DNA of 41,431 nt from Thermoproteota archaeon (GTDB lineage: Archaea > Thermoproteota > Thermoprotei_A > Sulfolobales > Acidilobaceae). The notes below the pieces were generated by a model. The model was given only the letters and a program-made list of their open reading frames with translations, had not been told where the DNA came from and searched no databases. Position numbers and translations under genes: made by a program. The stretch covers positions 1-41,431 of the forward strand of contig JAUQQR010000009.1 in the NCBI GenBank assembly GCA_030549835.1. The letters are read 5' to 3'. Of this stretch, positions 8,633 through 17,270 are shown one piece after another; within the stretch, counting starts at the first letter, position 1; each line of letters opens with the position of its first letter.

Positions 8633-9223
8633 TTACCTAGAGCTTAAAGCTATTCTCTCAATCTCCTCCTTTTGTCTTATAGAGTAGCTTTGAGGATCTC
8701 CCCTAGATGTTCTAATAATTTCTTCTGCTAAACACTCTTCTATAGGTCTAGGGTTATTAAATGCACATAGCCTAGCGCCTTCAGTTATGAACCTTAAAGC
8801 TAAGTCTACTCTTCTCTGAGGTGATACGTCTACTGAGACATGATATGTTATACCACCATACATTATCCTAGTAGTCTCCTCTCTAGGTGCAGCCTTCTCT
8901 ATAGCTCTAACAAGAATCTGTAGAGGGTTCTCACCTGTCTCTAGGTATATGAGGTCAAAAGCTGTCTTAACAATATTATAGGCTAGCTGTTTCTTACCAC
9001 CACTCCTACCAGGCCTCATAAGCTTATTAATAAGCCTCTCAACTAATGGAACCTCAGCTTTACCAAAGCGTCTATGCTCATGCCTACCTCCAGTATGTGG
9101 CAGTATGACTGGTTTAAGGCTAATATACTTCTTCAGGCTTAGATCCCTAACCTCAACCCCTATATAACTCCACTTTCCAAACAATAGTGGTAAATTAGGG
9201 TAAACATCTAATTTTTCAGACAT
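8633..9223 (-). CDS. rps7: 30S ribosomal protein S7 (uS7)
   Basis: S7 nucleates assembly of the 16S rRNA 3' domain. The 196-residue archaeal form is identified by [23 protein letters not shown], split here as [18 protein letters not shown], then [20 protein letters not shown] and the C-terminal [18 protein letters not shown] at 9223; a long AT-rich box A region lies just upstream. It is the first gene of the S7-EF1A-S10 unit; S12, which often precedes S7, is not in this window. Confidence 0.97.
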   Translation of the reverse strand: MSEKLDVYPNLPLLFGKWSYIGVEVRDLSLKKYISLKPVILPHTGGRHEHRRFGKAEVPLVERLINKLMRPGRSGGKKQLAYNIVKTAFDLIYLETGENPLQILVRAIEKAAPREETTRIMYGGITYHVSVDVSPQRRVDLALRFITEGARLCAFNNPRPIEECLAEEIIRTSRGDPQSYSIRQKEEIERIALSSR

Positions 9224-9242
9224 ACACGTACACCTACATGCA

Positions 9243-9257
9243 TTTATAAATATTTAA
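9243..9257 (-). promoter_or_regulatory. Box A promoter region of the S7 operon
   Basis: On the minus strand this reads TTTAAATATTTATAAA, two overlapping TATA-type elements 20-35 bases before the S7 ATG. Transcription would start close to the start codon, giving a short leader. Confidence 0.55.
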
Positions 9258-9341
9258 ACCCTAAAACTTTATAGGTTAAGTATTCTATGCTAGTATAGTG
9301 TAGCATTGTAGTGTGATTATTGAGGGATGAAGCAGAAGACT

Positions 9342-10076
9342 CTATTGTGTACTTTTCACTGCTCCCTTTCTTCTCCCAGTTCTTCTAGCTGCTATATGAC
9401 CTACTTTCCTACCTGGAGGAGCTCCTCTCGATACTGTTGATGGCTTACTCCTCCTCTTATGTCTTCCTCCGCCAAACGGGTGACTAGCTGCTACCATTGC
9501 TACACCTCTTGCTCTAGGCCATTTTCTAGCTTTTACTTTCCATTTATGATAAGCGTTTCCAGCCTTTAATAATGGCTTCTCTATTCTTCCAGCTCCTGCA
9601 GGTACTCCTATTGTAGCTCTACAGAGTGCTTGAAGTTCTTTCTGTTTACCGCTTGGGAGCTGAACTATGACTTTATCTCCAGCTTTACCTAGAATTATGG
9701 CATAGCTTCCAGCTTGTCTTGCTAGCTTGCCTCCATCTCCAGGTCTATGCTCAATATTGAATATAATTGCACCTTCAGGTATACTAGATAATGGTAGTAT
9801 GTTTCCAGATTCAGGCTTAGCTTGAGGTCCAATCTCTATGACTTGCCCTACATACGTCCCCTCAGCTGCTGGTGCTAGGAATTCTACACCATTCTCTAAT
9901 ACTATATGAGCTAGAGGAACATATCTACCTGGATCATGTATTAACTCTACGATTTTACCTTTAAGAGTCTCACTAGATAATGGCGGGTACTTCGCAGGCC
10001 CTGGATGTATATGGCCTGGGCTTCTAAATGTAGACGTTCCTCTCCCAGCTCTCTGCTGTATAAGACTCTTACCCAA
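9342..10076 (-). CDS. rpl2: 50S ribosomal protein L2 (uL2)
   Basis: L2 supports the peptidyl-transferase centre. The 244-residue protein shows the family's N-terminal AGRGTSTFRSPGHIHPG, the SH3-like barrel and the C-terminal HPFGGGRHKR segment with the conserved histidine, followed by basic GRKVGHIAARRTGR. Start is TTG at 10076 (GKSLIQQRAG). It stands alone: neither L23 nor S19, its usual neighbours in the S10-spc cluster, is adjacent; L23 lies 6 kb away on the same strand. A gap of about 120 bases separates it from S7. Confidence 0.97.
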   Translation of the reverse strand: MGKSLIQQRAGRGTSTFRSPGHIHPGPAKYPPLSSETLKGKIVELIHDPGRYVPLAHIVLENGVEFLAPAAEGTYVGQVIEIGPQAKPESGNILPLSSIPEGAIIFNIEHRPGDGGKLARQAGSYAIILGKAGDKVIVQLPSGKQKELQALCRATIGVPAGAGRIEKPLLKAGNAYHKWKVKARKWPRARGVAMVAASHPFGGGRHKRRSKPSTVSRGAPPGRKVGHIAARRTGRRKGAVKSTQ

Positions 10077-10158
10077 ACTCTAAACCCATAAATCTAACTC
10101 GGCTCTACACCTATTAAGCTTAAACTTTATTAAAGTGGAATACTAGACTAAACACTAA

Positions 10159-10168
10159 CTATAAAACC
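10159..10168 (+). promoter_or_regulatory. Box A promoter of tRNA-Gly
   Basis: CTATAAAACC sits about 27-34 bases before the first base of the mature tRNA, the usual distance of an archaeal TATA element from a tRNA transcription start. Confidence 0.55.
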
Positions 10169-10192
10169 TCTAATAATCAAGAGATTTATGGG

Positions 10193-10268
10193 GCGGCGGT
10201 CGTCTAGCCTGGACTAGGACGCCGGCCTTCCAAGCCGGCGATCCCGGGTTCAAATCCCGGCCGCCGCA
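10193..10268 (+). tRNA. tRNA-Gly (anticodon UCC)
   Basis: Cloverleaf read directly: acceptor GCGGCGG/CCGCCGC (10193-10199 with 10261-10267), anticodon stem CCGGC/GCCGG with loop CTTCCAA giving anticodon TCC, and T-arm TCCCGGG-TTCAAAT-CCCGG. The discriminator is A at 10268. CCA is not encoded, unlike the tRNA-Ser in this window. No intron is present. Confidence 0.95.
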
Positions 10269-10378
10269 CTAGTATGTATAGATACCTATTTATACTTCAA
10301 CCTACTGTTAGACTATTGTTTATTTAAACTTGTAGCTTTAAACTTTCCCTATTCTTAGAGGCTTACTGGTGTATTTAG

Positions 10379-11875
10379 TTGTTTGAAGATAAGCGGGTTG
10401 TAGAGGTTTTAGAGAAGTATAGGGCTTTGTGGTCTATTGAGCACGCGCTGAGTCTAATGGGTTGGGATTCTGAGACATATATGCCTAGTGAGGGTGTTAG
10501 AGGTAGGTCTATAGCATCAGCTGAGCTTGTATTATTACATAGGAGGCTTCTCTTAGATAATATAGCTCCTATAGTAGAGAAGCTTGTAGACTCTGAGACT
10601 CTCAACTTATACGAGAAAGCAATTGTAAGAGTATTATGGAGAGAGGTTGAGAAGATAAGGAAGGTCCCTGAGAGGATCCACTATGAGCTAGCTAAGCTTA
10701 GAGTTGAAGCCTCTAAGGTATGGCGTAATGCTAGACCTAAAGGCGAGTTTAATGTTTTTAAGCCATACTTAATTAGAATATTTGAGCTTAAGAGAGAGGA
10801 GGCTGAGCATTTAGGATACTATGACCACCCTTATGATGCCTTACTAGACTTATATGAGGAAGGTCTTAGAGATAAAGATGTGAAAGCGATATTCTCGAGT
10901 ATAGTACCAACTATTAAGCGTGTACTAGAGAGAGTATTAGGTGAAGGTTACTATCCTAGAGCACATATGCTTGAAAACATAGAGTATGATGTAGGTGAAT
11001 TAGAGAGAGTTAATAGAGAAATCCTTAATATACTAGGATTCCCGTGGAGTAAGGGTAGACTAGATGTTAGTGCACACCCCTTTACAACAGGATTATCCAT
11101 ATGGGATGTCAGAATAACTACTAGGTACGAAGGTAGAGACTTTAGGAGGAGTATGTTTGCAGTAATACATGAGTTCGGCCATGCACTATACGATCTCCAA
11201 GTAGACGAGAAATTTGCAATGACACCCCTAGAGGGAGGAGTGAGTCTAGGAGTTCATGAGAGTCAGAGTAGATTCTGGGAGAATATTATTGGTAGGAGCT
11301 TAGCATTTACTAAGATAGTAAAGCCTATAATAGATAAGCATCTAAAATTTACTAGAGACTTCGATATAGAGGAGATCTATAAGTATTTTAACATCGTGAG
11401 ACCTAGCCTTATTAGGGTTGATTCTGATGAAGTCACATACAACCTGCACATATACTTAAGGTATTCGCTTGAAAGGATGATTGTGGGCGGGGAGATTAGA
11501 ATAGATGATTTACCCGAGATATGGGATGATATGATGGAGGAGCTCTTAGGAATAAGACCATCTAACCCATCAGAAGGAGTCATGCAAGATATACACTGGT
11601 CTATAACAGCTATAGGTTACTTCCCAACATACACTATTGGTAATCTACTAGCAGCTCAAATAAAAGCTACATTAGACCGTGAAGTTGGTAAATTAAGTCA
11701 ATTAATTGAATCTAGCATGTTTGATTCTATTAGAAGCTTCCTAAGAGGAAAGATTCACATATATGGCAAGCTATATCCACCTAAAGATCTAATAGTTAAG
11801 AGTCTAGGCGAGCCTTTAAACCCAGAGTATTTCAATAAGTACCTCGAAGATAAATATGTCTATAAGGTTACTTAA
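10379..11875 (+). CDS. Thermostable metallocarboxypeptidase, M32 (Taq) family
   Basis: M32 carboxypeptidases remove C-terminal residues from peptides in the cytoplasm. The 498-residue, largely helical protein has the catalytic zinc motif HEFGH at 264-268 in the context FAVIHEFGHALYDLQ, the downstream glutamate region GVHESQSRFWENIIGRS and the C-terminal YFPTYTIGNLLAAQ that is characteristic of the family. No signal peptide. The start is given as TTG 10379; only a weak GAGG lies upstream (about 10360), so the start is uncertain by a few codons. The 3' end overlaps the convergent FAD oxidoreductase gene by four bases. Confidence 0.92.
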   Translation: MFEDKRVVEVLEKYRALWSIEHALSLMGWDSETYMPSEGVRGRSIASAELVLLHRRLLLDNIAPIVEKLVDSETLNLYEKAIVRVLWREVEKIRKVPERIHYELAKLRVEASKVWRNARPKGEFNVFKPYLIRIFELKREEAEHLGYYDHPYDALLDLYEEGLRDKDVKAIFSSIVPTIKRVLERVLGEGYYPRAHMLENIEYDVGELERVNREILNILGFPWSKGRLDVSAHPFTTGLSIWDVRITTRYEGRDFRRSMFAVIHEFGHALYDLQVDEKFAMTPLEGGVSLGVHESQSRFWENIIGRSLAFTKIVKPIIDKHLKFTRDFDIEEIYKYFNIVRPSLIRVDSDEVTYNLHIYLRYSLERMIVGGEIRIDDLPEIWDDMMEELLGIRPSNPSEGVMQDIHWSITAIGYFPTYTIGNLLAAQIKATLDREVGKLSQLIESSMFDSIRSFLRGKIHIYGKLYPPKDLIVKSLGEPLNPEYFNKYLEDKYVYKVT

Positions 11876-12921
11876 TCAATAGGCTCAATAGGCTCTCTAG
11901 AACTTATTTTCCTTAGCGGATCAGCTTCTAAAGGTAACTTTGAACCCTTATCTATGTAATCTACTAGCATACTAGCTAGAGCTGGGGCTATTGAGAAGCC
12001 GACACCATCAAATGCTGTTAGTATGTAGAGTCCCTCTCTCAGCCTGCCTACAAGCGGGTAAGAGTCCCCAGTTCCTACGCATGGTGCTGAGGCTATGTAA
12101 GCTATCTTATACTTGCTTATTAATCCTCTCTTTCTCGCTCTCTCTAACACCTCTATAGTGATACTATCGTCTGGTTTTAATGCTTCTTCTGGTCTGTTAA
12201 CTACTAGTTTAATACCATCTCCTAAGGCTATGGTATTATCGTATGCTTTATTTACATAGTAGCCTATAGTATCATCTATTACCATTACATTTATTCTAGG
12301 CTCTTCTAGTCTAACTGCTTGACACCTGTAGACTATGATGTTCTGGGTTTCAACTAGGTCTATAGACCAGGGGCCGGCAGCTACTATGATATCTCCCCTT
12401 ATAATATCGTTTCCTACTCTAACTCCTTCCATAGTTATATTACCCCATCTGCTCTTAACTTCAACATTTAGCTCTCTAATCTTAGTTATGAGTGTATCTA
12501 TAAGCCTCTTAATATTAATCCTATAACCTTCAATATGTACTATATTCTCGTCGTCAAATAATTTAATATTTCCTAGAAATTCTCTAGCATAATCTATACT
12601 AACATACTTAGCCTTAACTCCCTCTTCCAAGAGCTTATTGACTACGCTAGACATGAACATAAATTCTCTTGAGAACCATAAGCTATCAACAACTTCAATT
12701 ATACTATCTTCAAGTCTTAAATAGTATTTTAGTGTCTCAAAGGCCCAGCTAATGAATGGCTCAGGCATATGGTATGTTAGTATACCCGAAGAGCTACTAG
12801 CTACTATAGATGTAAGCTCTGGGATCCCGACTAAGGCAACCTTATAGCCTCTCTCAGCTAGCATATGAGAGACACTAAGCCCAGCTATCCCAGAACCAAC
12901 AACTACAAAATCATATCTCAT
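11872..12921 (-). CDS. FAD-dependent oxidoreductase, DAO/glycine-oxidase-like
   Basis: The 349-residue protein starts with an FAD-binding Rossmann motif, VVGSGIAGLSVSHMLAERGY (7-26), and ends with a second FAD contact region GLYILTAFDGVGFSIAPALA typical of D-amino-acid oxidase, glycine oxidase and sarcosine oxidase relatives. The substrate is unknown; an amino acid or opine is the usual guess for the family. ATG 12921 is well supported by GGTGAT six bases upstream. It is a single gene, convergent with the M32 carboxypeptidase, which may suggest use of released amino acids, but that is inference. Confidence 0.8.
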   Translation of the reverse strand: MRYDFVVVGSGIAGLSVSHMLAERGYKVALVGIPELTSIVASSSSGILTYHMPEPFISWAFETLKYYLRLEDSIIEVVDSLWFSREFMFMSSVVNKLLEEGVKAKYVSIDYAREFLGNIKLFDDENIVHIEGYRINIKRLIDTLITKIRELNVEVKSRWGNITMEGVRVGNDIIRGDIIVAAGPWSIDLVETQNIIVYRCQAVRLEEPRINVMVIDDTIGYYVNKAYDNTIALGDGIKLVVNRPEEALKPDDSITIEVLERARKRGLISKYKIAYIASAPCVGTGDSYPLVGRLREGLYILTAFDGVGFSIAPALASMLVDYIDKGSKLPLEADPLRKISSREPIEPID

Positions 12922-13107
12922 AACCGAATCACCCTATTCTTCAGATAATCACAGAGGATACTAAGACCCTATTATATATTCTATTCCAGACTTAAAAGCT
13001 TAATATGCAGAAACACCTATTAAAACACTAAAATAAAATTAAACAATTACATAAATTTAATGTAAACATTTAAGCTCTAATATAGTAATATATGTATGGT
13101 GATAATA

Positions 13108-13812
13108 GTGTCAGAGTTTAGTAGAGAAATTGATAGAATAATAGGTAAAGTTGAGGACGCCTATAGAGAAGCTATAGATGAGCTTGAAGAGCTTAGGGAA
13201 TCCATAACCAAGTGGTATGGATACATTAGGATTGGGAGGTTACATAAGAGGTTAGAAGATATAGTTGAAGATTTTGAAGAAGAACTACTAGAAGCTAAGA
13301 GGCGCCTGAGAGAAGTTAAGAGAGAAGCTGAAAAGAGAGGAGACGAAACTACACTTAGAAAAGTAGAAGAAGTAGATAAGCTTATAGGAGATAGAGTCAA
13401 AGAATTTACAAAGAAGTATGAGAGTATCATCAAGGATATAGAAGAGAATTATCCAGGAGCTAAAATTAGGAAAGGACCACACTGGGTAGCAATATCAATA
13501 CTACCCCAAAGATTAGCTAGCATTGTTAGTAGAGAAGTTGGAGAAGCTCTAAGAACAGCCATGGAAGAGATAAAAAGAGCTACTGAGAGTGTATCAACTA
13601 TAGTATCATCTATTAGGCTTAGAGAAGAAGATGCTAAGATAATAGATGAGCTCGTAGATTCAGGGATATTTAAGAGTAGGAGTGAAGCAGTAGCCTTCTT
13701 TACGAGAAAAGGTATAGAGGCTTCTAAAGAATGGCTTGAGAAAGTTAGAGAGAATATTGGGAAGATAAGAGAGCTCCAAGAAGAGGTTAGAAGAGAGCTT
13801 GAGAAAACCTAA
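13108..13812 (+). CDS. Coiled-coil protein with C-terminal ribbon-helix-helix-like segment
   Basis: Not a family I can name. The 234 residues are almost entirely charged heptad-like helix (about 5-115 and 205-234), interrupted by a short hydrophobic stretch GPHWVAISILPQRLASIVS. Near residues 165-200 is LREEDAKIIDELVDSGIFKS followed by RSEAVAFFTRKGIEAS, the pattern of a CopG-type ribbon-helix-helix protein (strand, helix, SRSEA turn, helix). An ATG at 13096 is in frame, but GTG 13108 has a perfect GGTGAT at 13098-13103, so I chose the latter. A TTTAAG box A lies at 13069-13074. It may be a DNA-associated or chromatin-type factor. Confidence 0.7.
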   Translation: MSEFSREIDRIIGKVEDAYREAIDELEELRESITKWYGYIRIGRLHKRLEDIVEDFEEELLEAKRRLREVKREAEKRGDETTLRKVEEVDKLIGDRVKEFTKKYESIIKDIEENYPGAKIRKGPHWVAISILPQRLASIVSREVGEALRTAMEEIKRATESVSTIVSSIRLREEDAKIIDELVDSGIFKSRSEAVAFFTRKGIEASKEWLEKVRENIGKIRELQEEVRRELEKT

Positions 13813-13831
13813 TCTAAATGAGGAAACTTTA

Positions 13832-15136
13832 CTAAATCCATGGTATGCAGGCTTCTAGTATTTTTCTCTGAGTATCCTCTTCTATATGTTTATATTTATG
13901 ATCTTCTAACCTTCTACAATCTATTCTTAGTCCATTAACATCTACTAGCCCGTGGCCTAGGTACTCTACGTTCTGTGCTGGTCCTTTACCCTTTAGCCTT
14001 AAAATGTCATAGCCTAGGTCTTTAGGGGGCGTCTTGAGCTTATATGATACTGAGGCTAGTTTAGCTGCTATTCTAGCTTCTCTAGTATTACCTCTAGCCT
14101 TATAACTCTCTTCTCCAACCATGACTATTGATACCCCGGCTTCAGTAGCAGCATAGATTAATAGTGCTGTTGAAGCATGGGTATCTATATCAGCCATCTC
14201 GATGGCATTATTCAAGCCCAACATTAATGGCGCGTTTATAGTCTTAGAAGCTTCTCTGGCTGTTATAAATGATTCTAGGACTCCAGGGTATATAGGTGGA
14301 TTTACTATGGGATCAATAATTACCATATTATATCCTAGGCTTACGGCTTTCTCGTAAGCCTTCCTAAGCTGTCCTAGTCTAGACCTCCAGCTACTAATCC
14401 TCTCAGGTATTATAACGTAGGCTGCTACATCTCTCAAATGTCTAGGTATATATTCTAGAGTTGAAGTGGTTAAACTCATAGCTATTGGAGCCCCCATTTC
14501 TACTGCTTCAATCAACGTATCAATCCTCCCAGGATCAGCTGCTATAGCTGCCTCAACATTATCCATTAGAGCTTCAAGTACTTTAAGGTATACCACCTTA
14601 TCAATACTAGGATTAGAGCTTAAAACTATAAAGTCTGCACCTTCAGAAACCCTATAGTTAGCTTCATCAACTAGGCTATCTACGCTTATATTCCCATCAT
14701 AGTATATGTCTGAGGCTACTAGTATAGGAGGAGGTCTTTTAGGGATCCTCAATCCTCCTATGGTGAATGTTCCAGTATAACTATCTATAATCTCATTATA
14801 AACTCTATCTATGATAAGCTTCATTTTATCTCCAAGTACTTTTTCAGCGTGAATCTTAGGGCTAAGATTATCTATACTTACAACACTCAATATGTATGGT
14901 AGAGTATATATTGATATAGGGCCTTTAACAACTCTTACATGAAGATTAGAGTAGTCGTAGGGGGAGGAACCTGGAATCACAGCATAATCAAACTCCATAT
15001 CTCCTAGTAGCCTAGCTATATTCTCTGGCCTAAAATCGCTAACTTTAATTACGCTAACGTTATATTTTAGCTCTTCAAGTTTCCTAAGCACCTCAACGTC
15101 TATATGCTTGAGATTAGTTAATAATACGAGATTCAA
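13832..15136 (-). CDS. Dihydropteroate-synthase-like protein (archaeal DHPS-related family)
   Basis: The 434-residue protein belongs to the archaeal family related to dihydropteroate synthase, with a pterin-binding-type TIM barrel in its middle: PPPILVASDIYYDGNISVDS (about 134-153), EGADFIVLSSNPS, and DPIVNPPIYPGV. The N-terminal 120 residues form a separate domain starting NLVLLTNLKHIDVEVL. Family members are linked to pterin or corrinoid-type chemistry, but the function of this archaeal clade is unsettled. Start TTG at 15136 has GGGGAT upstream. It is divergent from the Mrp gene and convergent with the coiled-coil gene. Confidence 0.8.
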   Translation of the reverse strand: MNLVLLTNLKHIDVEVLRKLEELKYNVSVIKVSDFRPENIARLLGDMEFDYAVIPGSSPYDYSNLHVRVVKGPISIYTLPYILSVVSIDNLSPKIHAEKVLGDKMKLIIDRVYNEIIDSYTGTFTIGGLRIPKRPPPILVASDIYYDGNISVDSLVDEANYRVSEGADFIVLSSNPSIDKVVYLKVLEALMDNVEAAIAADPGRIDTLIEAVEMGAPIAMSLTTSTLEYIPRHLRDVAAYVIIPERISSWRSRLGQLRKAYEKAVSLGYNMVIIDPIVNPPIYPGVLESFITAREASKTINAPLMLGLNNAIEMADIDTHASTALLIYAATEAGVSIVMVGEESYKARGNTREARIAAKLASVSYKLKTPPKDLGYDILRLKGKGPAQNVEYLGHGLVDVNGLRIDCRRLEDHKYKHIEEDTQRKILEACIPWI

Positions 15137-15192
15137 TAATAATCCCCAATTAGATTACATATGCGTGTATTTTAATACATAATATTAAAACC

Positions 15193-15200
15193 TTTAAATA
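15193..15200 (+). promoter_or_regulatory. Box A promoter of the Mrp gene
   Basis: TTTAAATA lies about 30 bases before ATG 15229, predicting transcription start near 15221. This argues against the in-frame TTG at 15211 as the translation start, because it would lie upstream of the transcript. Confidence 0.55.
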
Positions 15201-15228
15201 GCTTAAAGTATTGGGAGATGAATATAGC

Positions 15229-16182
15229 ATGGCAGATGATGAGAAGAGAAATCTAAGAATGGGTCATTATAAGAAGAGTGGGAGAGAAGGTGAGAGTAGC
15301 CAAGGGATGGGGAGCTATAGGGATGTAGCCGAGAGAATGAAAGAAGTTGCAAGGCAACAGAGTATGGCTACATCTAATATGATGAAGATTAGGTATAAGA
15401 TAGTTATTATGAGTAGTAAGGGGGGCGTTGGGAAGTCTCTTGTAACATCTAGCTTATCGGCAGCAATAGCTAGTATGGGTAGGAGTGTTGGAGTATTAGA
15501 TGCAGATTTTCATGGCCCATCAATACACAAGATGCTTGGAGTTCCTACAGGTTATGGAATGCTTGCTAGGATAGATGGAACAGTAGATCCTGTAGTTACA
15601 TCTATAGGAGTTAAAATAGCATCTATAGGATTACTAATACCTAAGGATGATGTAGCTTTGATATGGAGGGGTCCTATAAAAGCTAGTGCTATAAGAGAAC
15701 TCTTAGCATACGTTAACTGGGGCCCACTAGACTATATACTAGTAGATTTACCACCAGGTACTGGGGACGAGTCTTTAACAATAGTTCAATCGATACCTAG
15801 GGTATCTGGTCTTATCTTAGTTACAATTCCTAGTGAGGTATCCAAGTCTGTAGTTAAGAAGGCTATAGCATTTGCTAGTAAGCTTAAGACACCAATAATA
15901 GGTATAATAGAGAATATGAGCTACTATAGGTGTCCTCATGGGGAGGTTATACATATATTCGGTAAAGGTGTGGCTGAAGATCTAGCGAGAGAATATAATA
16001 TACCCTTCCTTGGAGCTATACCATTAGATCCTAGGATTAGGGAGTGTAACGATGAAGGTAAAATATTCTTCCTAGAGTATCCTGACTCAGAGGCGGCAGT
16101 CGTATTTAGAGAGATAGCTAAGAGGGTTATAGATATAGTTGAGAATGGTAAGGCGGTTATACCAGAGATTAGAGAAGATTAG
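15229..16182 (+). CDS. mrp: Mrp/Nbp35-type ATP-binding Fe-S cluster carrier
   Basis: Members of the Mrp/ApbC/Nbp35 group carry and deliver iron-sulfur clusters. The 317-residue protein has the deviant Walker A SSKGGVGKSL, the switch DADFHGPSIHKMLG, and LVDLPPGTGDESLT, all hallmarks of the family. The first 50 residues are hydrophilic and methionine-rich. Start chosen as ATG 15229: GGGAGATGA lies seven bases upstream, while TTG 15211, in frame, has no ribosome site and lies before the expected transcript start. Oddity: the cluster-binding CxxC near the C-terminus is reduced to CPHG (SYYRCPHGEV). Its stop overlaps the convergent L23 gene by four bases. Confidence 0.92.
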   Translation: MADDEKRNLRMGHYKKSGREGESSQGMGSYRDVAERMKEVARQQSMATSNMMKIRYKIVIMSSKGGVGKSLVTSSLSAAIASMGRSVGVLDADFHGPSIHKMLGVPTGYGMLARIDGTVDPVVTSIGVKIASIGLLIPKDDVALIWRGPIKASAIRELLAYVNWGPLDYILVDLPPGTGDESLTIVQSIPRVSGLILVTIPSEVSKSVVKKAIAFASKLKTPIIGIIENMSYYRCPHGEVIHIFGKGVAEDLAREYNIPFLGAIPLDPRIRECNDEGKIFFLEYPDSEAAVVFREIAKRVIDIVENGKAVIPEIRED

Positions 16183-16439
16183 ACTATGCCTAGCTTTGTA
16201 GCTAATTCTCTAGCATTATAGCCGGGGGCTAGTTTAATGTAGGCCTTCTTTTCTCCACGGCTAGTTATTAGTACTCTAATTTTTACTACTTTAACCTTAA
16301 ATGTTTCTTCAAAAAATCTCTTTATATCATGTTTAGTTGCTCTTCTATCTACTATAACTGATATGGTATTTTCTTCATCCATAAGCCTAGTAGCTTTCTC
16401 ACTAGTATGGGCTCTCAAGACAATACTCTCTTTACTCAA
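16179..16439 (-). CDS. rpl23: 50S ribosomal protein L23 (uL23)
   Basis: The 86-residue protein has the short archaeal L23 layout: TSEKATRLMDEENTISVIVD, the conserved ATKHDIKRFFEETFKVKV, and a C-terminal KKAYIKLAPGY strand. L23 lines the exit tunnel and binds signal recognition particle. TTG at 16439 overlaps the L4 stop by four bases (TTGA), with GGTGA seven bases upstream, so it is translationally coupled to L4. It is the last gene of the run; L2 does not follow. Confidence 0.97.
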   Translation of the reverse strand: MSKESIVLRAHTSEKATRLMDEENTISVIVDRRATKHDIKRFFEETFKVKVVKIRVLITSRGEKKAYIKLAPGYNARELATKLGIV

Positions 16440-17251
16440 TCTAGGCTCACCTTAAACCTATTAACTAAGATATCTATAGCTCCTACTGTTAGCAATGTTA
16501 ATCTACCAGGCACTCCCCCAGGGGCTAGGTGTATTACACTAACTATTGATGGTGTTACAACATCTACCCCAGGCAGATTCCTAACTGCTTTAGCAAATGG
16601 TGATTCATGGTCCTCAACTATAAAGAGTATGCTCTTAGGTTCCTTATATCTACGCCCCCTGCTTTTACCCTTCCCCGCTCTCCACCTAGTATTTTCTTGG
16701 GCTCTCTCAATATCGCTATATAAGCCTAGTTTCTCTAGTAATTCTACTGCCTGCCTAGTCTTAGTTATTGATTCAAGTACACTAGACTCTACTATTACGG
16801 GTAGGCTCTCGCACTTAAATCTATGACCCCTCTTTGTAACCATATCTATCATCGTTGTTGCTGATAGAGCACTTATTATTCCAATTATCTTCTCTTTCCT
16901 ATTAACTCTCTCCCGTATCCTAGCCTCTACTCTAGGGGGGAATGTAGCCATTCCTCCTTTAGCCGAGCCTATAAAGGCCGCTCTCCTACTACCCTTCACT
17001 CTAGGAACCCTAGCTATGCCATATCCTATGCCTAAGCTTTCAGCTGTAGTCCTCTTACCAGCTAGAGGATCTCTACCTTTAGGTTGTAGTCCCATTGTTA
17101 GCTCACTTATAAATACTCTTCTAATAATATCTGCTCTAATAGGGAATCTAAATATTTCTGGGAGCTCTATACTTGAAACCTTATCACCGCTAGAACTATA
17201 TATGGGTACCACTATGGATGGTCTAAGGTGTAATAGCATGTTTGTATACAT
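16436..17251 (-). CDS. rpl4: 50S ribosomal protein L4 (uL4)
   Basis: The 271-residue archaeal/eukaryotic-type L4 is marked by PLAGKRTTAESLGIGYGIAR, the extended tunnel loop KGSRRAAFIGSAKGGMATFP, and the RWRAGKGKSRGRRYK basic block. ATG at 17251 is preceded by GGGAGTGA. The gap to the L3 stop is 19 bases. Order L3-L4-L23 is the ancestral one. Confidence 0.97.
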   Translation of the reverse strand: MYTNMLLHLRPSIVVPIYSSSGDKVSSIELPEIFRFPIRADIIRRVFISELTMGLQPKGRDPLAGKRTTAESLGIGYGIARVPRVKGSRRAAFIGSAKGGMATFPPRVEARIRERVNRKEKIIGIISALSATTMIDMVTKRGHRFKCESLPVIVESSVLESITKTRQAVELLEKLGLYSDIERAQENTRWRAGKGKSRGRRYKEPKSILFIVEDHESPFAKAVRNLPGVDVVTPSIVSVIHLAPGGVPGRLTLLTVGAIDILVNRFKVSLD

Positions 17252-17270
17252 CTAGTCTCACTCCCTAGCC

